Origin: Dickeya zeae NCPPB 2538
Lineage (GTDB): Bacteria; Pseudomonadota; Gammaproteobacteria; Enterobacterales; Enterobacteriaceae
Length of the DNA stretch: 64,000 bases
Reading direction: 5' to 3'
Assembly: GCF_000406165.1 (NCBI RefSeq)
Contig: NZ_CM001977.1
Location: 2,592,815 to 2,656,814 of the forward strand
Every line of letters begins with the position of its first letter. The first letter of the stretch is position 1. The position numbers were made by a program, and so were the translations under genes. A model generated the notes under the pieces. The model searched no databases. It was not told the origin of the DNA and worked only from the letters and a program-made list of their open reading frames with translations. Of the stretch, positions 8,069 through 17,201 are shown in pieces.

Positions 8069-9112
8069 TTATACCGCCGCGTTGTAATATTGCTCAGTAT
8101 CGGTATGCAGCAATTGCTCGGTCAGATGCTGCTGTTGCTGGTTGTCGCCGTATTCGGTTTGGGTTTGCTGCGGGTTAAGCCCCAGTTTGCGAAACAGCAA
8201 CAGGTCCTTATCTTCTTTCGGATTTGGCGTCGTCAGCAGCTTGCAGCCATAAAAAATGGAATTGGCACCCGCCATAAAACACATCGCCTGTGTCTGTTCG
8301 CTCATCTGTTCGCGACCGGCGGACAGCCGCACATGAGATGTCGGCATCATGATGCGTGCCACCGCAATGGTGCGGATAAAATCGAACGGGTCCACATCGT
8401 CGTTTTCCGCCAGCGGCGTGCCCTTCACTTTCACCAGCATGTTGATGGGGACACTCTCCGGCGGCGTCGGCAGATTGGCCAGTTGCACCAACAGGCCAGC
8501 ACGGTCACGCACCGTTTCGCCGAGCCCGACAATCCCGCCGGAGCAAACTTTGATGCCTGCACCACGGACTTTATCCAGCGTATCCAGCCGCTCCTGATAG
8601 GTACGGGTAGTGATGATATTGCCGTAAAACTCCGGCGAGGTATCCAGGTTGTGGTTATAGAAATCAAGCCCGGCCGCCGCCAGTCGCTGCGCCTGATCGC
8701 CATGCAGCGTACCCAGCGTCATGCAAGTTTCCATACCCATCTCTTTCACGCCGCGCACCATCGACTCCAGATACGGCATATCGCGCTCGTGAGGATTTTT
8801 CCACGCCGCGCCCATACAGAATCGGGTTGAGCCGGCGGCTTTTGCCTGACGGGCGGACGCCAGTACCTGCTCAACCTGCATCAGCCTTTCGGTTTCAATG
8901 CCGGTGCGGTAACGGGCGCTTTGCGGACAATATTTGCAATCTTCCGGACACGCGCCGGTTTTGATGGATAACAGTGTGCTGACCTGCACCTGACGAGGAT
9001 CAAAGTGCTGGCGATGCACCTGCTGTGCCTCAAACATCAGTTCCAGAAACGGCTTATCAAACAAGGCTTGCGCCTGTTCCAGGGTCCAGTTTACGCGTTC
9101 GGTCATCGTCAT
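8069..9112 (-). CDS. bioB: Biotin synthase
   Basis: BioB is the radical-SAM enzyme that inserts sulfur into dethiobiotin. The 347-residue protein has the radical-SAM cluster motif C-x3-C-x2-C in ACPEDCKYCPQS, the family segment YNHNLDTSPEFYGNIITTR, and the [2Fe-2S] arginine and cysteine environment in HVRLSAGREQM. It is the first gene of the minus-strand operon, transcribed away from the shared BirA-type operator and divergent from bioA. The C-terminal tail is glutamine- and histidine-rich. Confidence 0.98.
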   Translation of the reverse strand: MTMTERVNWTLEQAQALFDKPFLELMFEAQQVHRQHFDPRQVQVSTLLSIKTGACPEDCKYCPQSARYRTGIETERLMQVEQVLASARQAKAAGSTRFCMGAAWKNPHERDMPYLESMVRGVKEMGMETCMTLGTLHGDQAQRLAAAGLDFYNHNLDTSPEFYGNIITTRTYQERLDTLDKVRGAGIKVCSGGIVGLGETVRDRAGLLVQLANLPTPPESVPINMLVKVKGTPLAENDDVDPFDFIRTIAVARIMMPTSHVRLSAGREQMSEQTQAMCFMAGANSIFYGCKLLTTPNPKEDKDLLLFRKLGLNPQQTQTEYGDNQQQQHLTEQLLHTDTEQYYNAAV

Positions 9113-9157
9113 TGCTCCGGGTAAAAAAGTCTCGCCAGTGTAATTTATGTGGGTATA

Positions 9158-9192
9158 CTGTCAACCAAATTGAGATCAGATTAGTTGACAAC
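9158..9192. promoter_or_regulatory. Biotin operator (BirA site) between bioB and bioA
   Basis: Inverted half-sites tgtcaacc (9159-9166) and agttgacaa (9183-9191) are separated by 16 bases in the divergent bioB-bioA promoter region. Their form and placement match the E. coli bio operator (ttgtaaacc-type half-sites), where biotinyl-AMP-bound BirA represses both operons. A tatact -10-like sequence at 9154-9159 abuts the left half-site. Confidence 0.85.
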
Positions 9193-9195
9193 AGT

Positions 9196-10488
9196 ATGAA
9201 TCAGGATGACCTGGAGTTCGACCTGCGCCATATCTGGCACCCTTACACCTCTATGACGTCCCCACTGCCTTGTTATCCGGTTACCGCCGCCAGCGGCTAC
9301 CAGTTGCAACTGGCTGATGGCCGCCAGTTAGTGGATGGCATGTCGTCCTGGTGGGCGGCGATTCATGGCTACAATCACCCACGCTTGAATAAGGCGCTGC
9401 AAGCACAACTGGCGCAGATGTCCCATGTCATGTTTGGCGGCATCACCCATCCGGCGGCGGTGGCGCTGTGTCGCCAGTTAGTGGCGATCACCCCTGCGGC
9501 ACTGGAGTGTGTGTTTTTGGCCGACTCTGGCTCGGTGGCGGTAGAAGTGGCAATGAAGATGGCGTTGCAATACTGGCAGGCTCGCGGAGAACGCCGTCAG
9601 CGTTTTCTGACGCTGCGCCACGGCTATCACGGCGATACTTTTGGCGCGATGTCGGTGTGCGACCCGGACAACTCGATGCACAGTCTGTATCAGGGATATC
9701 TGCCACCGCATCTGTTTGCCGATGCGCCGCGCGGCGGGTTTGACCAACCGTGGCAACAGGAAGATATCTCGGCGTTCAGCACCCTGCTGCAACAGCATCA
9801 GCGTGAAATCGCCGCCGTCATTCTGGAACCTATCGTGCAGGGTGCGGGCGGTATGCGCTTTTATCATCCCGAGTACCTGCGACAAGTCCGTCAGTTATGC
9901 GATAAGCATGGCATCTTGTTGATCGCCGATGAAATCGCCACCGGATTTGGCCGCACCGGGCGTCTGTTTGCCTGCGAACACGCCGACGTCACGCCGGATA
10001 TCCTGTGTCTTGGCAAGGCGCTAACCGGTGGCTACATGACACTGTCCGCTACACTGACCACCCGCGCAGTCGCCGAGACCATCAGCAACGGCGAGGCCGG
10101 ATGCTTCATGCACGGCCCGACCTTTATGGGGAACCCGCTGGCATGCGCTGTGGCCTACGCCAGCCTGACGCTGCTGGCGGAAAATCACTGGCAGGCGCAG
10201 GTGGCAGCCATCGAAGAGCAACTGCGTCAGGCATTGCTGCCGCTCAGTGATGCACCGGCGGTTGCCGATGTGCGGGTATTGGGCGCTATCGGCGTAGTGG
10301 AAACCCGTCACCCCGTCAATATGGCGAACCTGCAACGTTTTTTTGTCGAACGGGGAGTCTGGATTCGCCCCTTTGGCAAACTGATTTATCTAATGCCGCC
10401 GTTTATCATTGAACCGCAGGCATTGGCACAATTAACCCACGCTATCGCGGATGCCGTGAGTGGTGCGCATCCCTCGTTTTTCCACTGA
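9196..10488 (+). CDS. bioA: Adenosylmethionine-8-amino-7-oxononanoate aminotransferase
   Basis: BioA converts 8-amino-7-oxononanoate to 7,8-diaminononanoate using SAM as amino donor. The 430-residue class III PLP aminotransferase begins MNQDDLEFDLRHIWHPYTSM, a typical BioA start; longer upstream frames would cross the operator. Visible motifs are DGMSSWWAAIHGYNHP, DSGSVAVEVAMKMA, the aspartate region LLIADEIATGFGRTG and the PLP lysine in LGKALTGGYM. It is divergent from bioBFCD. Confidence 0.98.
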   Translation: MNQDDLEFDLRHIWHPYTSMTSPLPCYPVTAASGYQLQLADGRQLVDGMSSWWAAIHGYNHPRLNKALQAQLAQMSHVMFGGITHPAAVALCRQLVAITPAALECVFLADSGSVAVEVAMKMALQYWQARGERRQRFLTLRHGYHGDTFGAMSVCDPDNSMHSLYQGYLPPHLFADAPRGGFDQPWQQEDISAFSTLLQQHQREIAAVILEPIVQGAGGMRFYHPEYLRQVRQLCDKHGILLIADEIATGFGRTGRLFACEHADVTPDILCLGKALTGGYMTLSATLTTRAVAETISNGEAGCFMHGPTFMGNPLACAVAYASLTLLAENHWQAQVAAIEEQLRQALLPLSDAPAVADVRVLGAIGVVETRHPVNMANLQRFFVERGVWIRPFGKLIYLMPPFIIEPQALAQLTHAIADAVSGAHPSFFH

Positions 10489-10871
10489 TTAATCTTCTCT
10501 GCGTAATCCTTTCTGCATTCCTGCCTGGCTATTTAAACGCCAGGCAATCCCCCTAAGGAATAATTATCCGTGTATCAGCAAGGTATTTTTCTGTTTATTT
10601 TTCACTCACGACAGGGACTACATTACCTTTGATATATCCATAGAGTTAAAAGTAATTATGGGCATAGCATTCCCACCCGGTTATTAATTAAAAGACAAAA
10701 AAGACAAATGTTTTTCCGTAATAGAACAGTAACAAACCTTGTTATTGGCTTTTACCATTTCGTCATATTTATGTCTGTTCTAATCGACATCATGTCCTGA
10801 ATAGTCATTCTTCACCAACGTTAACTCCTCTAGTATTCGTGCCATACACAAACCTTAAGGAGGAGACCAAG
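10489..10871. other. Intergenic leader between bioA and the hemolysin-family operon
   Basis: A 383-base AT-rich region without a gene. Just past bioA a 7-bp hairpin (gcctggc 10523-10529, gccaggc 10539-10545) may end bioA transcription, though no T-run follows. The promoter of the accessory operon must lie in the AT-rich part (about 10600-10830). A strong Shine-Dalgarno aaggagg lies 8 bases before the ATG at 10872. Confidence 0.5.
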
Positions 10872-11543
10872 ATGACCCGTCTGATCCACAAAAACATGGA
10901 TGTTTGCGGCCCTGATACACAACTCGATATTATTTACCCTACTGATGACGCGGCTATTGAGGTAAAAAAATACATCGCCGACATTTATCTCAGAACGTAT
11001 AAAGCGACAATTTCGCCCTCACCTGACATCATTATTTGTAGCCGAAATGCCAGAGACAAAAAAATTGTCGCCAGTGCGGGTATCACGTTCGCCGCACAAC
11101 ATGACACGTTATTTTCCGAGCGTTATTTACCCGACTCACTGGAAGCATTGATAAATCGGAACGCCACCCAGCCGATATACCGCCATCAATTGGTTGAGAT
11201 AGGCGCGCTGGCTTCCGATAACCCGAATGCGTCTGCTGACCTTATTCGTACCCTGCCGATTATTTCCTGGTTCATGGGCGCAACGGCTATTTTGTGTACA
11301 TCCACCCGGCGGTTAAGAAAATTACTGAGTTATTACCATATTCCCTTCGAGCCGATCACCGATGCTTCTCCGTTAGCGCTGTCAGAGCAGGAGCGGCAAA
11401 TCTGGGGGAGCTATTACGACCAATCACCCCAGACCGGCATTATTCGGCTTTCTCAGTGCGGCCACCTGTTCGAGCATTTCTCTGGCCGTCTGATGATGGC
11501 GGATTTTAATAACCTGATTCGCGAATCAAAGGTGGCGGCATGA
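10872..11543 (+). CDS. Thermostable hemolysin family protein
   Basis: A 223-residue protein resembling the thermostable hemolysin (T_hemolysin, delta-VPH) family known from Vibrio. The family is thought to have an acyltransferase (GNAT-like) fold, and I see no signal peptide or membrane segment, so a cytosolic biosynthetic role is as likely as true hemolysis. Typical segments are YIADIYLRTYKATISPSPD, an alpha/beta core with AGITFAAQHDTLFSERYL, and YRHQLVEIGALASDNPN. I start at the ATG at 10872 because of its strong Shine-Dalgarno; an ATG 11 codons upstream lacks one. The last 4 bases overlap the ligase start (ATGA), the first of several coupled junctions in this operon. Family assignment is from memory of its motifs. 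Confidence 0.72.
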   Translation: MTRLIHKNMDVCGPDTQLDIIYPTDDAAIEVKKYIADIYLRTYKATISPSPDIIICSRNARDKKIVASAGITFAAQHDTLFSERYLPDSLEALINRNATQPIYRHQLVEIGALASDNPNASADLIRTLPIISWFMGATAILCTSTRRLRKLLSYYHIPFEPITDASPLALSEQERQIWGSYYDQSPQTGIIRLSQCGHLFEHFSGRLMMADFNNLIRESKVAA

Positions 11544-13102
11544 ATATCCTTAATCGCATTGTCGAGCAGGCCAGCCATACTCCGGATGCCCCAGCCATCA
11601 TCCAGTTGCAAAACGCGGGCGATGAAGCCCACTACAGTTATTCGTCCCTACTGCGCGACGTCCGTAAGCTGGCGGCAAATATTCTCGCTCATGAAACCTC
11701 ACAACCTGGCGACGCACAGCCAAAGCCCGTCGGCCTGATTATGGGCAACAGCGCAGAATGGGTGGTGGCGGATTTAGCCCTGCTGTATGCCAACCGGGTC
11801 GAAGTCCCCGTACCGCTGGCGTTCTCAGCAGAACAAGCCGCCTGGTTGTTGCGCGACTGCGATGTCATTTTGATGGATGAAATCGGCCAGCAACAACTGG
11901 ATGTGTGGCGTCAACGCGGGTTATCGCTGGATGCCAGGCTGATCCCGATTTCACTTTCCGATCTGCCGGGTTTGTCTGCAAACGCCGGTGATCTGCCTGA
12001 CGCAACGCAGGATACGATCATCAAGGTCATCCATACCTCCGGCACAACCAGCCAGCCGAAAGGGGTGCAAATCCGCCGTCATGGTCTGGATGCGTTGGTC
12101 GATGCGTTATGGCAACGCGCCGCCCAGGGTGATTACCACCGCTACTTATGTCTGGTCCCACTGAGTCTGTTGATAGAACAGGTCACCGCGATCTATATGC
12201 CGCTAACTTCTGGCGGTGCCATCGTGTTGCCGCCGGTTACGTTACCGCCATTAGGGAGCCCTGGGGTACAGGCAGTCGACCGTTTACCGCTGATTGCCTC
12301 AGCCCGCCCGACCGCCATGACACTGACCCCGGCGCTGGTGGAAGCACTGGCCGAAAAAGCCTGGGGATGTATGCCGGAAAACCGGTTGCAGACACTCTTT
12401 GGGCACGACCATCTGCCGTTGCTGGCAGTCGGTGGCGCCCCGGTAGACAGCGACATCCTGCACGGTCTTAATCAGCTTGGTATTCCGGTTTACGAAGGAT
12501 ACGGCCTGAGTGAAAACAGCTCGGTAGCCAGTTGGAATTGCCGTGGCGCACATCGCATCGGCACCGTTGGTCAACCGCTGTCGCATGTAGAAGTCCGTCT
12601 GGCCGACGATGGCGAGTTGTGCCTACGCAGTTCCTCATTATTTGCTGGCTATGCAGGCGAAGACCCCAGCAGTTGCCATGTTGATGAAGACGGCTGGCTG
12701 CACACCGGAGACATCGCCCGGCTGGATGATGACGGTTTTATCTCCATCATCGGTCGTAAAAAAACCATGATCATCACCGCCAACGGCAGAAATATTTCCC
12801 CCGAATGGCTGGAAACGGCTTATCGCTCGGTGCCTGGGGTTTTAGCGGCGATTGTGTTTGGCGACAAGCGGCAATTTCTCGGCGGCATATTTATCGTTAA
12901 TGACATCAACAACGCGGACACGATCCGTCAGGCGATTGGGGACTATGCCCGCCAGCATTTGAATGAACTGGAGCACATCAGCAACCCGATTCTGCTCCCG
13001 CACCATCCAGACATCATGGAACAACTGTTCACCGTTACCGGTCGGCCACGCCGTAATGCCGTTGCTGACTTTCTTGCACACAATGAGGTTAATGTCGAAT
13101 GA
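11540..13102 (+). CDS. AMP-dependent acyl ligase (ANL family)
   Basis: A 520-residue adenylate-forming enzyme, stand-alone with no carrier-protein domain. It should activate a carboxylic acid (fatty or aryl acid, or amino acid) as acyl-AMP and pass it to CoA, a carrier or directly to an acyltransferase. Motifs: P-loop HTSGTTSQPKG (165-175), YEGYGLSEN (318-326), HTGD (388-391), IIGRKKTMIITANGRNIS (403-420). The final A10 motif reads TGRPRRNAV (500-508), with arginine where most members have the catalytic lysine. It overlaps both neighbours by 4 bases, so the first three genes are translationally coupled. The gene order suggests it feeds the hemolysin-family protein or the two oxygenases. Confidence 0.88.
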   Translation: MNILNRIVEQASHTPDAPAIIQLQNAGDEAHYSYSSLLRDVRKLAANILAHETSQPGDAQPKPVGLIMGNSAEWVVADLALLYANRVEVPVPLAFSAEQAAWLLRDCDVILMDEIGQQQLDVWRQRGLSLDARLIPISLSDLPGLSANAGDLPDATQDTIIKVIHTSGTTSQPKGVQIRRHGLDALVDALWQRAAQGDYHRYLCLVPLSLLIEQVTAIYMPLTSGGAIVLPPVTLPPLGSPGVQAVDRLPLIASARPTAMTLTPALVEALAEKAWGCMPENRLQTLFGHDHLPLLAVGGAPVDSDILHGLNQLGIPVYEGYGLSENSSVASWNCRGAHRIGTVGQPLSHVEVRLADDGELCLRSSSLFAGYAGEDPSSCHVDEDGWLHTGDIARLDDDGFISIIGRKKTMIITANGRNISPEWLETAYRSVPGVLAAIVFGDKRQFLGGIFIVNDINNADTIRQAIGDYARQHLNELEHISNPILLPHHPDIMEQLFTVTGRPRRNAVADFLAHNEVNVE

Positions 13103-14004
13103 ATATCAAGGAAATGGCTCATACATCCCATGCTGGGTTAGTTATTACTTCACTGGACGAAGGCGATGTTACCGCACTGACATCAGACTACTTACTCAAT
13201 CAGCTCCGTACCCACGGCTATCTGATCCTGAGAGGTTTTCGCCACAGTATTGCCGATTTCTCCGAGCGCGTGCGCAGTACCAGCAGCCGCATCAGCCTGG
13301 ACCCAGCCCGCAGTTTTGATGGCGACACCGCACAGAAGGTAGACGCAGGTTATGACAAGGTCGGCCTGCATTGTGAAAACGGGAATAGCCCTTTCTGGCC
13401 GGATCTGTGCTGGTTCTATTGCCAGAAGGCACCGACGCAGGGGTCACAAACTACCGTCTGTGATGGTAAAGCCGTGTATGAAAACATGAATGCTGCCCAG
13501 CGTGCCGCCTTCACATCACAGGATATTGTCTATTCACGACGTGTGGATGAGAAGAAGTGGAAAACCTATGCGCTGCACGCGCTGGCCGGTCAACCGGGCG
13601 CGCCGACCTCAATTGACGACATCACGCTGGAGCACCTGTACTCCGTCGCGCAAAGCGATGTGGGTATGCGCATTGACAAACTTGATGATGGTGCGATCCG
13701 TTATTCGTTCCAGACTCCGGCCATTATTGGCAGCCGCCTGAATACGAAGGAGACACATAACTTCGCCAACAGCATTTTCGGGCCGTCGAATAATTATGAA
13801 ACACCGGTTATTACCTTCGCTGACGGCAACCCTATTCCGGATACGCTGCTGGCAGAAATGGATGACTTGTGCGAAAGCCTGACCTTTGATGTGGGCTGGC
13901 AGCAAGGCGATATCGTGCTGATTGACAATACCCGTGTCATGCATGGTCGCCGTCGCATCGAAGACAAAGACAGAACCATCTTCAATGCCCTGTCTTACGT
14001 ATAA
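13099..14004 (+). CDS. TauD/TfdA family Fe(II)/2-oxoglutarate dioxygenase
   Basis: A 301-residue cytosolic non-heme iron oxygenase. The iron triad is visible as His91-x-Glu93 (GLHCENG) and the distal His282 in TRVMHGRRR; Arg292 (KDRTIF) is placed to bind 2-oxoglutarate. The use of glutamate instead of aspartate in the HxD/E motif resembles the clavaminate-synthase-like branch. Enzymes of this superfamily hydroxylate, desaturate, or convert N-carboxymethyl groups to isonitriles. Its start overlaps the ligase stop by 4 bases (ATGA). The substrate is not known; a product of the preceding ligase and transferase is the natural guess. Confidence 0.88.
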   Translation: MNIKEMAHTSHAGLVITSLDEGDVTALTSDYLLNQLRTHGYLILRGFRHSIADFSERVRSTSSRISLDPARSFDGDTAQKVDAGYDKVGLHCENGNSPFWPDLCWFYCQKAPTQGSQTTVCDGKAVYENMNAAQRAAFTSQDIVYSRRVDEKKWKTYALHALAGQPGAPTSIDDITLEHLYSVAQSDVGMRIDKLDDGAIRYSFQTPAIIGSRLNTKETHNFANSIFGPSNNYETPVITFADGNPIPDTLLAEMDDLCESLTFDVGWQQGDIVLIDNTRVMHGRRRIEDKDRTIFNALSYV

Positions 14005-14061
14005 CGACACTGCGCAGCCGGAATCATCTCACTATTCAGGAATCAAGGAGTAAGGGAATTG

Positions 14062-14988
14062 ATGCGTACCGAAAACGTGATGGATGCGTTCAAATCTATT
14101 AACCAATACGCTCATCTTAATAACCTGCATCCCAACCGGATGCCCTGGGAAGAGGCGGCCACCGACAAGGAGTTAGCCTTTCTGTCGTGGGCACTGGTTG
14201 GGCAACATGAACAGCAGCCAAAAGCCATCGCCTATCTGTATAAGGAGCTGTCGCAATTAGCCGAAATCGAAATGCATGTTTCCACAGTGATGACGCGCAT
14301 TTTGTGCGAACTGCAGTCGGATAACCCCAGCGTACTGGCGGGCGATGGCCTTTATCATGCGTTGTCATGTTTTGCTTCTGAAGAAGTCAATCATGCCAAC
14401 AGCTTCTATCAGTATGTACGCCATCTCTCCGGCCGTGATATCAAGCTGAGCAATAACCTGCACCAGCAGCGTATTGCGCTCTATAACGATAATGACGACC
14501 CGCTGATCAAACTGGCGGCGCTATGCGCCACCGCGTATGTCGGTGAAACCGTGATTACCGTGTTTGAACGCCGACTGAAAGTGCTGGACCCGATGCAGCA
14601 TGGCTTTCTGACCCGACTGCTGCATTTTCATGGTCTGGATGAAGCGCGCCATATTCAGTGTGATCACGCTATTTTCGACCACCTGATCCCGAGTTTCACC
14701 GCCCAACAGCGCACCCGCATGCACCAGTTGGTGACCGAAACCGAACGGCTGAATACCGAACTGGCTAAAGCATCGGCCGAGACGGTGAAATCCGCGTTCG
14801 ATATCGATTACACCGAAGGCAATGATGCAGCGGAAACGCAGTTGGCCATGACGTTGCGTTTTCGGGACATCGTGCAGTCCGGCGAGATGATCCGCAAAGT
14901 GGATGATCATATGGACGAAGAGACACAGGCACTGGTCGTTAATTTCTCCAAATCTTCTCATATACATAGCTGGGGTCCTTTCGCATGA
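14062..14988 (+). CDS. AurF-like diiron N-oxygenase family protein
   Basis: A 308-residue alpha-helical diiron protein of the p-aminobenzoate N-oxygenase (AurF) type. Candidate metal ligands are Glu68 or Glu70, Glu107/Glu108 and His111 in ASEEVNHA, Glu162 in VGETV, Glu194 and His197 in LDEARH, and His202. AurF oxidises arylamines to nitro compounds; relatives N-hydroxylate other amines in diazeniumdiolate and nitro pathways. I use the ATG at 14062 (308 aa) rather than the TTG one codon earlier; aaggag lies about 12 bases upstream. The C-terminus is charged. It overlaps the MFS gene by 4 bases. Family is fairly sure, substrate unknown. Confidence 0.83.
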   Translation: MRTENVMDAFKSINQYAHLNNLHPNRMPWEEAATDKELAFLSWALVGQHEQQPKAIAYLYKELSQLAEIEMHVSTVMTRILCELQSDNPSVLAGDGLYHALSCFASEEVNHANSFYQYVRHLSGRDIKLSNNLHQQRIALYNDNDDPLIKLAALCATAYVGETVITVFERRLKVLDPMQHGFLTRLLHFHGLDEARHIQCDHAIFDHLIPSFTAQQRTRMHQLVTETERLNTELAKASAETVKSAFDIDYTEGNDAAETQLAMTLRFRDIVQSGEMIRKVDDHMDEETQALVVNFSKSSHIHSWGPFA

Positions 14989-16352
14989 AAGAACACGCTC
15001 TGAATGCGGCAGCAATGCCGCAACCTAAAACACGTTTAGGTGTGGTGGCGATTGTCGCCACCCTGTTTCTTGCCGCAGTGGATAGCACCATTGTCAGCAC
15101 GGCGCTACCGGCCATGCGTGATGAGTTGGGTCACGCCGAACTCTGGCCCTGGATCATGTCCGGCTTTTTACTGCCCGTGGCATTGATTGCTCCGCTGGCC
15201 GGTGCCTGCGCTGACCGTCTTGGCGTTTCCATCACGTTAAAAACCTGCCTGATTATCTTTCTGGCCGCCTCGGTTCTGGCTGCCGTCAGCCCGACGATGG
15301 GCTGGCTGATTGCCGCACGTGTCTTGCAAGGCTGTAGCGCTGGCGGCTTGATTGTATTGACCTACGCGTTGCTCGCCAGTCTGTTTGACGCCAGCCAGCG
15401 AGGCAAAATGCAAGGCATGCTCAGCGCTGTCTGGGGGCTTGCCGCTATCATTGGCCCACTGTGCGGCAGTGTGTTAACCCATTGGTTCGGATGGCGGTCA
15501 ATCTTCTGGTTCAACCTGCCCGTCGGGCTGGGTGCGTTACTGTTGCTGGTGTTTACGCCGACGGTGGGTAAACGACAAAACACAGTTCGCCTCGATATGA
15601 CCGCACAGTTAGCGCTCATCGTGCTGGCCAGTGTGCTGATGTGGCTGATGACCAGCTCATCACGCCTGATGGTGCCCTGGTTTGTCCCTGTCGCGCTGGT
15701 GCTGATCAGTGCCGCGCTCCTGGCCTTGCGTCTGCAAAAACAACCGCTCAGCAGCCCGATTCCTGTCGAGTTTTTCCGCCACGGCGCGCTGTTCTCGGTC
15801 ATTGTACTGGTCATGCTCTCCAGCGCGGGGCTCTATGCCTCCGTCACTTTACTGCCTCTGGCACTCAGTCAGTCTGGCGGTACGCTGTTATCGGGTGGGC
15901 TGCTGATTATGCTGGCCGCGTTAGGCTGGGTCGTCGGCTCTGCCGTATGCGGCAACCTGCTCGCCAAACGGGGGTATCGAACCATGGCGGGTGCCGGTAT
16001 GGCGTTACTGGCTATCGGCTGTATGGTGATGAATGCTGCACTGACGCTTAATAACACGTTGGTTATCGCGTTGGCTCTGGTCATGATTGGTCTGGGGATG
16101 GGCTTTACCGCCACCACCACACTGGTACTGGCCCAAAACAGCGCACCGCCAGAGCGTCTGGGTGCCTGGACCTCAACCATCCAGTTTTTACGCAATATTG
16201 GCGCAGCCGTTGGCGTCAACCTGTTGGCTACGCTGCAACAGCATATTCAAACAGGAAATGCATATCAGACTTGTTTCGCGTTATTGGGGGGAAGTATGCT
16301 GGTAGGCCTAATTTTTTGTTTCCTTGTCCCCAATTACTATCAAAAATCCTGA
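14985..16352 (+). CDS. MFS drug/metabolite exporter (DHA2-like)
   Basis: A 455-residue polytopic inner-membrane transporter, probably 14 membrane segments. The N-terminal region LFLAAVDSTIVSTALPAMRDELG is the mark of the EmrB/DHA2 drug:H+ antiporter family; GACADRLG follows as motif A, then RVLQGCSAGG and PLCGSVLTHWFGWRSIFWFNLPVG. Its start overlaps the oxygenase gene by 4 bases, so it belongs to the operon and probably exports the pathway product or gives self-protection. Confidence 0.88.
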   Translation: MKEHALNAAAMPQPKTRLGVVAIVATLFLAAVDSTIVSTALPAMRDELGHAELWPWIMSGFLLPVALIAPLAGACADRLGVSITLKTCLIIFLAASVLAAVSPTMGWLIAARVLQGCSAGGLIVLTYALLASLFDASQRGKMQGMLSAVWGLAAIIGPLCGSVLTHWFGWRSIFWFNLPVGLGALLLLVFTPTVGKRQNTVRLDMTAQLALIVLASVLMWLMTSSSRLMVPWFVPVALVLISAALLALRLQKQPLSSPIPVEFFRHGALFSVIVLVMLSSAGLYASVTLLPLALSQSGGTLLSGGLLIMLAALGWVVGSAVCGNLLAKRGYRTMAGAGMALLAIGCMVMNAALTLNNTLVIALALVMIGLGMGFTATTTLVLAQNSAPPERLGAWTSTIQFLRNIGAAVGVNLLATLQQHIQTGNAYQTCFALLGGSMLVGLIFCFLVPNYYQKS

Positions 16353-16381
16353 CAGTAACGGGCAACACTGACGGATACATA

Positions 16382-17161
16382 ATGGACGACGTGATCCACC
16401 AGCATGACGCTTTTTTTACAGAACGTATTCTTGATTCGGTTTCCGTATCTGAAAATGTACCGCACCAGCACACGCAGGGACAGTTTGTTCTGGTGCGTCA
16501 GGGAATACTGTACGGTCACACGGCATTTCGAAACTGGCTGATTAAACCGGGCATGGCGGTGTGGATCCCGCCGAATGTGGTGCACTGGGGGCATGCCTTA
16601 CATCGGGTTGATTTAACCGTACTGTATGTCGCTCCATCGCTGTGCCACTGCTCGTCCAGTGAGATAAAATTGTTGGATGCGTCCGCGTTTATCGTCGGCT
16701 TGTGCGAACGTCTGGCCTTTGCACACACCGCACTGAGCGACGAACGCCGCGATCGCATCCTGCAATTGCTCTTCGAAGAAATTGAGGAAATGCCCTCCAG
16801 CAACCTCTCCCTGCCCTTACCCGGCGATCACCGCCTGAAAAAAATCACCGACTGTCTCATCGCCACCCCCGCATTACGCCGTAGTCTCGCCGAATGGGGA
16901 AAACTGGTGGGGGCGACGGAACGTACGCTAGCCAGACTGTTTGTGCGCCATACCGGGCTACGCTTCACCGAATGGCATAACCGCCTGTTATTATCCGAAG
17001 CCTGGCGCGGACTGGCCGACAATAAATCCAACGATGAGCTGGCCATCCAGCTAGGGTTTTCATCCAGCGACTCCTTTGGGCACTGGTTTCGCCGCATGAC
17101 TGGCAACAGCCCCAGCCATGCTCGCCGACACCTCAATACACAAAATGCCCCCACGCCCTGA
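16382..17161 (+). CDS. AraC family transcriptional regulator with cupin N-domain
   Basis: A 259-residue regulator. The N-terminal half is a cupin-like sensor domain (QGQFVLVRQGILYG, then WIPPNVVHWGHA); the C-terminal third is the AraC helix-turn-helix pair (SLAEWGKLVGATERTLARLF, then DELAIQLGFSSSDSFGHWFRR). This layout resembles E. coli NimR/YeaM, which controls an exporter gene. I start at the ATG at 16382, just after the exporter stop at 16352; a longer frame would overlap the exporter. It follows the operon in the same direction and probably controls it in response to the product or a precursor. Confidence 0.9.
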   Translation: MDDVIHQHDAFFTERILDSVSVSENVPHQHTQGQFVLVRQGILYGHTAFRNWLIKPGMAVWIPPNVVHWGHALHRVDLTVLYVAPSLCHCSSSEIKLLDASAFIVGLCERLAFAHTALSDERRDRILQLLFEEIEEMPSSNLSLPLPGDHRLKKITDCLIATPALRRSLAEWGKLVGATERTLARLFVRHTGLRFTEWHNRLLLSEAWRGLADNKSNDELAIQLGFSSSDSFGHWFRRMTGNSPSHARRHLNTQNAPTP

Positions 17162-17201
17162 GTCTACAAACTCTCGCCACCCATTTCCACGACGCTGACA
17201 T

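Noticed and set aside
7670..8830. 386-codon plus-strand frame over bioF-bioB
   Set aside because: Antisense shadow of two certain biotin genes.
10872..17161. Accessory operon as the Dickeya vfm quorum-sensing cluster
   Set aside because: It shares an AraC regulator and unusual oxygenases, but there is no NRPS and no two-component system, and the gene count is far too small.
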